The notes under the pieces were generated by a model. The model was not told the origin of the DNA, searched no databases, and saw nothing but the letters and a program-made list of their open reading frames with translations. From assembly GCA_030998015.1 (NCBI GenBank), contig JARWMV010000251.1:496001-560000 (forward strand): a stretch of 64,000 nucleotides of DNA. The letters run 5' to 3'. Positions 13,615-23,655 of the stretch are shown one piece after another. Source of the stretch: Ceratorhiza oryzae-sativae (taxonomy: Eukaryota > Basidiomycota > Agaricomycetes > Cantharellales > Ceratobasidiaceae). Within the stretch, counting starts at the first letter, position 1, and each line of letters begins with the position of its first letter. The position numbers were made by a program, and so were the translations under genes.

Positions 13615-14448
13615 TTATGCCATGACGACAGCGGCGGCGAGGCCCAAGAGGCCTGCAAATCCAACCTGGGCGTTGCTGCGAGCAGCATTGGGAGAGGCCG
13701 ACGCGGAAGCCGAGGCGCTCGTGGCAGAGGCAACACGAGACGACGAAGCCGAGGTGACAGCGCGAGAAGTCGTAGCAGGCTGTGTTGCGGTAGGAGCAAC
13801 AGAAGAAACCGAAACCACGACGGAGCTGGTGGAGGCTTCAACGCTGGACGAAGGAGGAACGGTGGTCGCTACGACCGAAGAGGTGGCGGGGGCAGAGGAG
13901 CCAGCTGGGGTGGTGGATGCGCCACCCGATGCCGATCCACTCTGGCCAAGACAGCTCGAGTCGGAGCTATCCTGAATTGTTACGGGCGCTGCAAGTTTTG
14001 TTTAATTACAAGTACGAACATTGAGCATGCTACATACCCGAGTAGGCCACTGCTCCCGTAGAGTCACGAATCTGGAACGTGATCGAGGTGCCGCTTGGGA
14101 TGTTGGCTCTCCAGGTGAATGGAGAGGCACTCTGCTGACCAAGGTCGGCCAGGGGGGCGGCGCTTGGCTGTCCACCAGGAATGATACTATGAAAGACGTC
14201 GGTCACCAGAGTTCATGGGGGAGAAAGAACCGACGTACCTGATAAAGACGGGAGTCTTGGTGGCCGTAAAGCTGATCTGCGCAGGCTGACACTGAACAAC
14301 CGCAGCACTGAATATCGATGTTAGATGTTTGAAATCACGAACGGGGGGCCGAACGAGGAAGCCCAACTTACGGGGTGTTGATGGATGGGTCGGCCTGGGC
14401 GGCGACAAAGGCGACAAAGGCAGCGAGGGAGGGGAAGATGAAGCGCAT
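13615..14448 (-). CDS. Ser/Thr-rich GPI-anchored wall protein
   Basis: Small secreted surface protein of the fungal Ser-Thr-rich GPI-anchored type. The ATG at 14448 starts a signal peptide (MRFIFPSLAAFVAFVAAQA). Short exons then give a compact Ig-like ectodomain: CQPAQISFTATKTPVFI, the PGGQPS and WRANIPSGTSITFQIRDSTG segments, and APVTIQDSSDSSCLG. This is the beta-sandwich pattern seen in Kre9/Knh1-like basidiomycete proteins. A long Ser/Thr/Ala/Val linker follows (13640-13900), and the protein ends in a hydrophobic GPI-signal tail (VGFAGLLGLAAAVVMA). Four exons, about 200 residues; stop TAA at 13615-13617. The long open frames on the opposite strand here are artefacts of the repetitive linker. 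Role in wall structure or sensing is inferred. Confidence 0.85.
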
Positions 14449-15672
14449 GGTGGACGTCGGCGGGTGGGGGGAGGATGTGGTTGGCCTGCGCAGTCGATAG
14501 CTTGCCCCCTGCTTTTGAGCACCGGGCGAGGCTTCTTTCCTTTCCGATGCGACCGTGGGACCCCGGACAGCGCCTGATGTGCCCTCATGACGCATCTCCC
14601 ATCTCCTATCGTACATGCGCCCCCCATTGCCATAGACACCGATGTCAAGCTTCTCACCGTCGCCGTCGCCGTCGCCGTCGTCAGCGCCGCCATTGCCACT
14701 GCCTGCTGGCCGTTGTGCTTGCCTCGAGTGCTGGAACATGGCGGAGCTCCGATGTGCGCGCCCCTGGCCAGGGACTGCTCCGGCAGCCGATGGGAATGTT
14801 TTTGCCAAGATCTGGCGCGTTTCCTTCTGCCCTTCCACCCCACTCCGCATGACACGCCAGCTACGCCCCCGACCATGGCCACTGCCTTCCGCAGCTGCCA
14901 GGCGAGCCCCCATTCGCATGGCAGACGCATTTATAGCACAGGCATTTGTATCGGCACGCCTAAGTGCGCCGCTCAACGAGACCCCGAGACCGCTCGGGCT
15001 TATCGTCATGTGCCTCTAACATGCGCAAATCCCGCTCAAACAGCGCGGGGAATTCGAGACCTGCCAACAATCACAACGCGCGACGCTTCTCGCGTTCCAA
15101 CATTTGTCGACGCGAGCTGCTAGCGTGCGAATGGGCACAAGTCCAGCTCCCGGTGTGTCGGCTTTACCCTCCGAGTCGGTTGATCGGGTGGATGGCCAGT
15201 GGCGCCCAACGTCATTCAACCGTTCCAAGTCCTGTTCTATCGGGCGAAAACCAGAACAGTCTTCAGCCCGCAGATCCCGCCATGCGAACACCTTCCGTAC
15301 AACACCCCCGCCCTCCACGCCATGAAATTATCCCCCTACATACATCACACGATCCCAACAGTACCGCAGGGTGTGCACATGTGTCAGCCGATCTACATTG
15401 CTTCTCCATCCCACGCGTGAGCCAATCGTAGCTGTGCGAACGCGGGACCCTGTCCTGGCCGCCCTATCTTTGTGATGTGGGTGTCTGGACATGCAAAATC
15501 AACAGGCCCTGTGTTGGCGTGGGTGACGTGCCGATAGGCCCGTTTCAATCTAACTCAGGACGCCTTTAATATATCATGCTACGTGCCAGGAGAATGAATC
15601 GTGGTACCATTGAGGTACCAATCCAAGCTTACCTCAGAACAAGTTTCGAGCTCCAGCCTCGGGTTGGTTTCG
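14449..15672. other. Intergenic region upstream of the GPI gene
   Basis: About 1.2 kb of GC-rich sequence with overlapping open frames on both strands, none with a recognisable domain, signal peptide or consistent splice pattern. It probably contains the GPI-gene promoter and the 3' flank of the acidic protein gene. Confidence 0.5.
14657..14680. repeat. (CCGTCG)4 hexanucleotide repeat
   Basis: Four perfect CCGTCG units in the non-coding region upstream of the Ser/Thr-rich GPI gene. Confidence 0.85.
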
Positions 15673-16546
15673 CTAGTTGAGAAGATCGTCTAGAAATTCT
15701 TCCATTTCTTTCTTGGGATCACCCGGCTCGGCATCCCCAGCCAGCTTAGCTAAAATATCAGAGCGTCAATAGATGCACAATGACGACATGCCTGATGCCG
15801 CTCACGCTGCCTAATGACCCGGCGCTCGGCACCTTTGGGCTGAACCTGCGGGGCGTTTTTGAATCTGGCTTTCAAGTCTGTCCACACGAGGCATCAGTCA
15901 TGCTGTCAAATCAATACCTTAGAACTTACCCCAAACAGCCTCTGCCTTTTCCTTTTCTTGTTTCATCGCTTCGAGGGATTCGTCCCATTCAATCACTCCC
16001 TTTTTGTCCTTTCGATTAGTGGGTGGCGCTCGAGAACCGAAGTGCGCCAGTGAGTGGTCAATCTGTTTCCGTTTGTCTCATTAGTGTCAATCAAACTATG
16101 TTGCCACATACGTATTTACGTACGTCGTCCGTGTCGGAGTCAGCTTTCTTTACGCCAATGGCGTCCTTGTTCTCGTCATCCAACCTTTGTCGGCTCATCA
16201 GCCCCGAGAGATCGACTTCCGGTTCCGGCTCCTCGTCTAGCAACATCTCGTCAGACGCAGCCCACTCGGAGAAGCACGACACTGTCTCACCAGGATCAAG
16301 CTCCTTTTCCTCATACCGCGCCGCATTCGATCCTAAGTTCCGCCTTGAATACTTGATCCTCTCCCTCTCGGCCTCTTCTTCGTCGATCTCCTCTTCGTCC
16401 TCTTGATTGGATCGAAAGGGCGCTGGGGTCGTGAACCGTTTGCCCCGACCCCGTGCGCGCACGCTCTTTCCGAAACCGCCGCGCTTCCCTCGTCCTCTGC
16501 TTGGGGCGCCCGAGCTTTCTGGGGTGGCGGGACTGGGGTCTGACAT
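15673..16546 (-). CDS. Conserved-looking charged protein of unknown function
   Basis: I do not recognise a named family. The model has exons 16124-16546, 15930-16062, and two more ending at the TAG at 15673-15675; donor and acceptor sites keep the frame throughout, giving about 240 residues. The N-terminus is Gly/Arg-rich (SRGRGKRGGFGKSVRARGRGK). It is followed by an acidic stretch (EDEEEIDEEEAERERIKYS) and another acidic segment (LLDEEPEPEVDLSGL). The C-terminal half has IDHSLAHFGS, GVIEWDESLEAMKQEKE, a WDLKARF-type helix and a terminal KKEMEEFLDDLLN. Basic then acidic low-complexity followed by charged helices suggests a nuclear, nucleic-acid- or chromatin-associated protein, but that is inference only. 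No signal peptide or membrane segment. Confidence 0.75.
16402..16429. repeat. 28-bp block shared with 20020-20047
   Basis: CTTGATTGGATCGAAAGGGC is identical at both places and is followed by one mismatch and CTGGGGT, so 27 of 28 bases agree. This copy lies inside exon 1 of the charged-protein gene. Flanks are unrelated. Confidence 0.85.
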
Positions 16547-17072
16547 GATGGTGGGGTGGCGGGCGAAAGGGGGGGAGGGGCATGGGAATAAGCGCCGCTA
16601 TCGGCTGAGTAAACAGTTGCAAACGGCGCTTGCTGGAACATGGGTACGCCCTTGGGTTGCGACGGTTTAGTTCAAGGGGTGTTGAAGCGTTTCAACTCGT
16701 AGGACTCTTTGAACAAGTACTGGGGCGTGTAATGCAAATCGTGCTTGTCTCGTGGGCCGCCTAGCAGACATATGATCTCGTTGAACCATTACAACGTGGT
16801 GTGACGGTTAAAAGTTGACTATGTGGTACTAGGGAGCTTCGCAGAGGGCGCTTGGATCACGCTTTCGAGAAAAAATCACATTGATGGGATTGATATTTAG
16901 CATACACCTGGGAACCGATGTTTAAAGGGCTAAATCGAACGCCTAGAAAACGAATGGTTCTGCAAACTTTGCGATCTGCAAATAAAACACTCGTCAAATT
17001 AGCAAGAAACGCCCAAAAGGCAGAACCCACAGCTTCTGCCTCGCTCCTGCTTCCGATCGACGTCCAAATCTT
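16547..17072. other. Intergenic region
   Basis: About 0.5 kb between two minus-strand genes. An alternative last exon of the caspase-like gene could extend here: the minus-strand frame stays open to about 16865 if an intron near 17080-17130 is used. Confidence 0.4.
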
Positions 17073-19238
17073 TCAGGATTTTCGTGAGCCTAACACAACT
17101 GCAACTTGAAAAGGATTACAGACCTGCGCGTACTGAAGGAAAGAATATTTTTGATTCTCCGCTTCAGAAACGGATAAGTCCTCGATAGCTTTGCTGTTGG
17201 TTTGTACGATACTTGTTAGCTATATCAAGGGATGCGATTGGTGAATGTGTCCTTACTTGACTTTGTTGAAGACCATTTCAACGGTCCAAGGATGATCCTT
17301 TGGCATTTCTTTCACCGTATTGGCGAAAGCCTAAGTCGCCACGAATCATCGATAGCGACTTGTCAATAACGCTGCCCACCATGAAAGTCCCACTAGCCCA
17401 ATGTCTTACCTTTGTGAATACCCCATATCTCCGGTCTTGGGCTAATTGTCGTTCGTGACAAGCACTCCAGGCAAGCTGAGTTTACAAGGGCTAAGCGATA
17501 ACCCTCGACAACGGTCAACGTAGACATTACCACATCGGCCTTGATAGTGTCCCTCTTCTTCTCTTCTTCAGACAAAGTCTCCGATAGCACGACAGTAGGC
17601 GCCGAAATGAGTGAGGGTACGATGGTGTACTTCTTGTTATTGATCAACGTATGAAGGATTTGAGCGGGATTGCTTGGAGCTTGCCGAACCAGGTTAGGGG
17701 CTTCGCCAGAGACATTCGATTTGGTTGTTGCAGGAATTTCTGACGAGGCAGGGAGACTAGGCTTTTCGCTCGAGTTTGAGGTCATTATGCCTCTAAACCC
17801 GCCACCGGCCAGCTTGACACCACAGTCTGGGGAAGGTTGTGAAGATAAATCTACCATTAAACTGCAGACCGAATAACTCACCAAACATCCTTCCACTATG
17901 GCACGCCTTCACCTCATTTTGTTAGCTGAACCTCGAAAACTAATAACCAAGTTATAACTCACATCGACCAGGCACTGCGGGGAAGGATAGCTAGTCAGCG
18001 TTGAATCTAGATAGCCTACTGAAGGATCAGCACACCGTCAACTTGCAATTTTCAGGCAAGCGAGACATATAGCTATTTAGCTCCTGGAAGTTCAACATGG
18101 TTTAGCTTGGCGTGTACGAGGCCAGCGATGACTGATCACTCGGCTCACCGAGTCGTAAATCCGGTCGCTATCCCAGCGATCTTTACTCGTAAGAATAACT
18201 GAAACCATTTTTAGTACTGGGAAGCTAGCCAAATACCTAGACGCCGCACAGTCTTTGTAGTATTTCAACCTGTCCTCTCCGATTTCCATGCCTTCTAACC
18301 GAGTGTATGCACTTGGGTTTTTGTTATCGAGTTCTGGATCCCCTGGGATTGCTTTCTTTCCATCCTCTGTAATCTCTAAAACCTGTTTGCCGTCCCCTTT
18401 GCTTGTCTGGACAGCACCGCCATGGCCACTGACTTTGCAATACGTCACCAACTATTTCCAGTAATACTTCGATTTGAACTCACAGTGGAAAAATCTGTAG
18501 TCATTGTCTCTCGCATTTGTAACAAGCCACTCTAGACTTCTGAGCTAGGGGATTTTACAGAAAATTAGCATGAGTATGCAGGGTCGCACAATCTATGAAG
18601 CGTACAATATTTTTGCGGTTAGGGAGGGAATCGAGGTCTGCGCCCTCAACTAAAATACAAATGTTCTCCTCTTTGTACCCATGATCAACTAGGGACCCCG
18701 TTAGTGTAATATAAATGCTTGTCTAATATTGCGGTGACCTACGAAGCATCAGGTAAACGTTGTATGCGTCCCTCAAAGTATCGTAAAGGGGATTATTGGA
18801 CCCATGATATTGAGGCGCAACCTGGACTATGACAGCTTGCAATTAGCAGCCCGCGTCAGAGGGGTGGTGGAATGAATGTTACTATAAGAGCGCGACGATC
18901 GACGGCCGGGGGATCTGGTTGAGTCTCCAGGTCGGTGGCCGACTTGTCCCCCTTTTTAATAGCTTCTTTGATGAATTTCTGTATATCCGCATAACTGATG
19001 CGGCCTGGCGCACTGGGTGCGCCCGTGCCCAGGGCAGCGCCTTTATCCGCTTTGTCCGGGTGATGATCAGGTTGAGAATTTAGAGTTATGCTGTCAGTGT
19101 CGTGGTCTGGGCCGGAGTCGTGGTCTAGTCGAATGCCTTTAGTTGCGGTGTGTTGAAAGTAATGCTGAGCTTCAAATAATGTTAGAGATCGAGGCCCTGC
19201 TGGCACGCGCGATGAGGCTCACAATTTAAGCTTAGCAT
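17073..19238 (-). CDS. Caspase-like peptidase C14 (metacaspase-type) protein
   Basis: Cysteine peptidase of the caspase/metacaspase fold, assembled from about twelve short exons. The ATG at 19238 gives a 16-nt first exon (MLSLN) spliced to QHYFQHTATKG. After a polar N-terminal segment the p20-like domain starts with RRALIV, then QVAPQYHGSNN, LYDTLRDAYNVYLML, DHGYKEENICILVEG and SLEWLVTNARDNDY. Splicing joins RFFH to FSGHGGAV, giving the catalytic His. The catalytic Cys lies across tiny exons: LTCLVD joins ACHSGRMF (exon about 17930). The p10-like part continues with GGGFRGIMTSN and a charged C-terminus (AIEDLSVSEAENQKY). Stop is placed at 17073-17075 by read-through; a further exon is possible. 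Both catalytic residues are present. Arg/Lys specificity is expected for metacaspases but not shown here. Confidence 0.8.
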
Positions 19239-20933
19239 TTTGGTGAAATGAATTTATCAAAGGTACTATATGTGGTTGATGGGTCTCGCCGGTAAGAGGT
19301 GGGCGCTGGACTTGCTCATTCCGGAGGCCTTATAAACCAGCACTTATGTACCCACGCGTTGAGGCCACCCATGGTTTCGGAGGCCCACCTCGAGGATCGT
19401 GTGCCTATCGACCTCCACATGATGATCTCAACCAAGATGATCCGAGCTCGGTACAACAAAACACCCTAATCGACCGGTACTTGGGGAAGCACAGTGCCCA
19501 GATCTAGTAGCGAGTGCATTGACCTCGACCCTCGTAATATCCTGAGTCAGCGCTTGGCATATCGCAGAATCGCTTGGATCCGCGCTGCATACACATAAAT
19601 GGATGTCAAAGGCACAGAAGCTGTCAAAGTGCAATGATTTGCGGCAGACTGCGTCTTTTCGGGTTCAAACGGAGGGGCTCTTCCGAGTCGGAAGTACAAG
19701 CTCCGTGGCTATGTCACAGCCGCTGTCCACTGCGACTTGGCTGAATAATATCTTCCATAACTTCTTAAGGGGGTTCCAGTCTGGCGGTGTGTAGGCCAGT
19801 TCTGCGGGGTATTTCGTTAGTGTTTGTGATGGAAGGATAATGTGTCCTAAATGGGTTGCGGAGCAAGAGCAGAATAATGCGAGGGTTTCAAACTGCATTC
19901 ATTTCGTAATTGGATTCAACGACTAGGCAAGGCCTTTATTATGAATATACGACGATTGAGGGAGTTCTCGGGTTGATTCTCAAGCTGCGAACTAACTATC
20001 ATTTGCTCCTTCTGTTCCCCTTGATTGGATCGAAAGGGCACTGGGGTTTTGGATTGTTCAACTCAGCAAGCTCGAAGGTGGGCTTGCCTTGATGTCAGTT
20101 TCTTGAATTCGGATTTAGATGATACATCATTAGCCGGATACCCGTCATTCGAAGGAGAAGGCTCTCATGGGTTCAAAAAAAGTTATAGTGTAGGGAGTGT
20201 ACTTTTTGTAGGTCCGGCCGAAAACCGGGTAAGCAAGTAGAATTAGACAAGAACTAACATACATCAATGAAAAATTCCAATATATAAACAGGCGATCCTT
20301 CACAGTCAGAGACGCATAAATGTCGTAAGCGGCCATTGAGAATCTAAATCCAACAGTACCTACGGTCCAAACAGCCTGTGTTTCGTGTACTTGAACTTAA
20401 TGAGGCGACCAAAGAGCCCCTCTACGCTCGATGCTTAGCAGCTTTGAAATTATATGTTTGGATCGATTCTTCAGGGTGCACCATTTGTATTTATATTGTA
20501 ACCAACATTCGACACAGATAATGGCAAGTATTGCGCGAGTTAGAGAGTAAGTAGCAAGGGGGAGTAGAGCCTAACGGAACAAAATCTACTCCGAAAACTG
20601 TTTAGCCAAGGCCTTGCTACGGGTCTCATATGTGTTCTTTCGTTCCAAACACGGCTTCCAGTCTTATCTTTCCTTACATTTACTACCGATCTATTGAATC
20701 ATAGAAATCGGTTCAAATGCGATGATGAACACGAACAAAAGCCGTTGCCTTTCTCTATTCACCTCAAGGAGGAGCCAATGGCGGTAGAATATATTATCAT
20801 AGCTTCATATTGGTTCTCCACGATCAGTAGCCTACGAGTTGTCCCACAATATGATCCCGAGCCGTGAGTACAATTTATAATTGTTTGACATCCAGGGGTT
20901 CCACTACATCTCTCCCCACGTGACAACAAGCTG
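19239..20933. other. Long gene-poor region
   Basis: About 1.7 kb, AT-richer than the gene blocks. Several open frames of 60-80 codons occur on both strands, but none has a domain, signal peptide or splice pattern I can support. It contains the second copy of the 28-bp block. Confidence 0.5.
20020..20047. repeat. 28-bp block shared with 16402-16429
   Basis: Matches the coding copy in the charged-protein gene at 27 of 28 positions (one G to A change). Here it lies in non-coding sequence between the caspase-like and F-box genes. Confidence 0.85.
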
Positions 20934-22322
20934 ATGCCGACGGCCCACGATATGCACCACCAGAATGACCCGTCGCTTTTGTCTTCTGTAGTTTGTCGAG
21001 GGGGGACGGAGAAATCAAACTCTAAACCAACAAAAAGTGTCTTGGAAAAAATCCCACCTGATATTCTCATTTCGATCATACAGGTACTATTGAACAACCA
21101 GTTCGAGAGACTATACGCCCCCCTCATCTGTTCTCAAGTTTGCGCATATTGGCGCCATATTATAACTCAAACGCCACTTCTCTGGTCGCATATCGATGTG
21201 TCTCGAGGAAAGGCGCTTACTGACCTGTGGTTGACGCACTCGAGGGACGCTCTCCTGGATATTCGTATAGGCAACAATCCAAGAGATTTGATGGATTGTT
21301 ACACTACTCTTGATGTGCCTTATCTTGAAATTATTATGGAGCTGGAGCTTTTTCCGGTTGTCCAAAACGCGCTTTGCCACGGCCCTAGATGGAGGTCGCT
21401 AGACATCGACTTGCACTTTTCAGAGCACGCATTCAAAGTGTTGGAGTTTCTCAAGCAACCGCTTGAAGAAACGCTGCATTTAGAAAAGTTGACTATTGGA
21501 CCTCGGACTTCTGTGGCCTCGATTGGGAAGTTTGTGCCGAATAAACGATTCGTGGCGAATTGGAACGTACTCCGCGTCAACACGTATTGCGCGTCACCTC
21601 TCATGCTTTCGGCTCACCTCACCGTAATCGAAATGTATTGCGGTGTTTCTTGTCGAGTCAGCACCCGTGTGAGCGTCAACGAGTGGTCACAGGTGCTGTC
21701 CCAGACACCCAATCTAGTTCGCCTCCAGCTCGTCGACTTTCAGCACATTGAGCCAAAGGACAGCGAAGTGCCAAGCCAATCGGCAATCGAGTTGGCACCT
21801 CTCAAAAGCCTTGAACTTTCTGGCGCGTACGCGGCGCTCGCCCTTCTATTCTCAGACGGTTCTCTCCCCAAAATCGATTCCATGCTGATCAACTTGGATG
21901 CGTTGCCGCTGATCTACCACCTCCATGCTCATTTATCGGTCCTTTTGACGAAGCTGACCACTTTGCGGCAACTGAGTGTCAGTTCTGGCGGTGTTGATTG
22001 GCTTATAGAGGCCTTGCGAGGGCATCTTGGATTACGAGAGCTAATCTTTTTCAACATGAGCTGGGACAAAGTGTCCATAGCCTTGACTTGCCTACTTGGG
22101 AGCAAACATCGACCTCGAATATATCTAAGGAACCTCTGGAACGTCACGCCACATGTTGCCGTTTTTCTAAACTCTCCCGACTTGCCTCTGATCGAACTCG
22201 AGGGGTGTTGGTTCCAAGAGAGTGAAGGCAAGTGTGAGGGTTCATGCGGATATGTGTGTACCTGTGGGGTTGAATCGAATTGCAAGTTGCATCCATCAGG
22301 GTTTGGGAGTTTCTTTTATTGA
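20934..22322 (+). CDS. F-box domain protein (copy 2)
   Basis: Probable SCF ubiquitin-ligase specificity subunit, 462 residues in a single exon from the ATG at 20934. The F-box-like segment is at residues about 36-85: LEKIPPDILISIIQVLLNN, FERLYAPLICSQVCAYW and TPLLWSHIDVSRG. It is clearly paralogous to the gene at 10320-11825: both share ERLYAPLICS, the V-C-A-W pattern and TPLLWS, have the same leucine-rich body and end with a Cys-rich stretch (CEGSCGYVCTCGVESNC). Overall divergence is large, so the duplication is old or fast-evolving. The two copies are in opposite orientation, about 9 kb apart, and both are intronless, unlike nearly all genes around. Target unknown. Confidence 0.85.
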   Translation: MPTAHDMHHQNDPSLLSSVVCRGGTEKSNSKPTKSVLEKIPPDILISIIQVLLNNQFERLYAPLICSQVCAYWRHIITQTPLLWSHIDVSRGKALTDLWLTHSRDALLDIRIGNNPRDLMDCYTTLDVPYLEIIMELELFPVVQNALCHGPRWRSLDIDLHFSEHAFKVLEFLKQPLEETLHLEKLTIGPRTSVASIGKFVPNKRFVANWNVLRVNTYCASPLMLSAHLTVIEMYCGVSCRVSTRVSVNEWSQVLSQTPNLVRLQLVDFQHIEPKDSEVPSQSAIELAPLKSLELSGAYAALALLFSDGSLPKIDSMLINLDALPLIYHLHAHLSVLLTKLTTLRQLSVSSGGVDWLIEALRGHLGLRELIFFNMSWDKVSIALTCLLGSKHRPRIYLRNLWNVTPHVAVFLNSPDLPLIELEGCWFQESEGKCEGSCGYVCTCGVESNCKLHPSGFGSFFY

Positions 22323-22768
22323 TTAGTTTGGCCTAGATTCCGATAATAGCTCTTTTTCTTTGGGCTCCGAGTTTCAGTCATCGGAGGACACAGGCACCGA
22401 CGAGTCGGAGAGAAGTTATGGAGAGGACGATGGGCCGTATGAAACATCATTGAATTAGATTTCATTCGGTGCCGCATTTGTTTTAAGGAACGTCGCTCGT
22501 GGTCCACGCCGCCCGCCAATGCGTCAGTCGACTAGGTTGAGTAAAACATGGATGGCTTGACGTATGCAATATGTACAGACACTGGTAAAGAAATGAGGCA
22601 AATGTTCGAGATCAGAGTCGCAGGGAATCGCTCGGAGCGTGCAATCCCATCCTGGCTCATGCCCCACAGCTCATGGTGTTGAGGCAGAGCTGCAGGCAAC
22701 TTGGGTCGCATTTGCTTTTTACGACAGCGGCAGGTGCTGTGGTCGCGTGGATGAGCAAGCGCCGATCA
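22323..22768. other. Intergenic region (convergent 3' ends)
   Basis: About 0.45 kb between the stop of the F-box gene and the stop of the small secreted protein gene. Nothing else is recognised. Confidence 0.5.
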
Positions 22769-23200
22769 TCAACACGAGATGTGCTCACCAGACTTAACCG
22801 GCGCTACAGCCTCGGCCTCGCGAATCGCATACTTGACCTGTGCACGGGCGGCGGCCTCTTGGGACCACACGTAAGAAGATCCAAAGCCGACGCCGAGGTC
22901 TTTATAGGACGCGTAGGTATCGGCGCAGGGCGCCTCGGAAAACTCAACCCTGTGACGTAGTGACCATCGTGAGCGGGGGTCGGCTGGAAGGAGAATCGGG
23001 CGTTGCTCACCCATATGACGCCAGGGTTGCTGGATCCGAGCCTGCGTATGCTGTACCGAACGACACGGATGGTCCACACGATGTAGCCCTGTATACACAC
23101 GTGAGCGGGGCGTTGAACGGGGCTGTAGATCGTGGACTTACATCGCAGTGTGGGCGACAGTCAAGGCGGCGAACGCGACGAGCTGGCTAAAGGAGACCAT
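22769..23200 (-). CDS. Small secreted protein, 105 residues
   Basis: No family recognised. Exons 23142-23200, 23011-23088 and 22769-22949 join with canonical GT..AG sites and give 106 codons including the stop. The N-terminus is a clean signal peptide (MVSFSQLVAFAALTVAHTAM). The mature protein starts around ATSCGPSVSFGTAYAGSDP, continues YGVEFSEAPCADTYASYKDL, then GVGFGSSYVWSQEAAARAQ and ends in GEHISC. Three cysteines are visible in the mature part, with Gly/Ser/Tyr-rich composition. Small secreted cysteine-containing proteins of this type are common in plant-associated fungi and some act as effectors; that is only a possibility here. No membrane segment or GPI signal. Confidence 0.75.
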
Positions 23201-23655
23201 GTTGGATGCAGGAGGACTTGAGGCCAGGACATTGGGCCTTTAATATGCTGTCCAGAATGTATCCTGAGCTATCAGTCCAATAGAATCCATCTGTCAAGGT
23301 GGTGCGTCCGGTGCCTGCACCGCAAGATCGATGTCCGAATCTGTCGCTCCGGAGTTTCATGCAACCGACAGACCAAGGGCTTTCACCAGTTGATCCTCGT
23401 GAAGTCCAGGCGGTGGAAGTCGGCCAACGCGTGTATCTATAGTGATCGCACGAGTGTGCATATCAAGGTTTGTACCAAGATAACATGGAGACTATGGTTT
23501 GTTTGGTAGCTGTCAGGGACAAGGGTATCGTCGTTCTTGCGCGGTTGGTGGCGAGCAAGCGCCGATCAATGGTGATCGACCCAAACAAACGCAGGCTCTT
23601 CCGTCATCATACCTCTATCTAACCACCACACCATCGATAATACACATATAATATA
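23201..23655. other. Divergent promoter region
   Basis: About 0.45 kb separating the starts of the small secreted protein (minus) and the RhoGEF (plus). A TTTAATA sequence about 35-45 bp upstream of the secreted-protein start could act as its TATA element on the minus strand. Confidence 0.4.

Noticed and set aside
13603..14061. Long plus-strand open frames (152 and 117 codons, very acidic or Gly/Arg-rich)
   Set aside because: They are antisense to the Ser/Thr/Ala-rich linker of the GPI protein, whose biased codons keep all frames open.
14587..15123. 178-codon plus-strand open frame
   Set aside because: GC-rich non-coding sequence; no domain, no conserved splice pattern and overlapping frames of similar length on both strands.
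19910..20240. Possible duplicated fragment of the charged-protein gene around the 28-bp block
   Set aside because: Similarity stops at both ends of the 28 bp; no longer alignment or shared reading frame could be seen.
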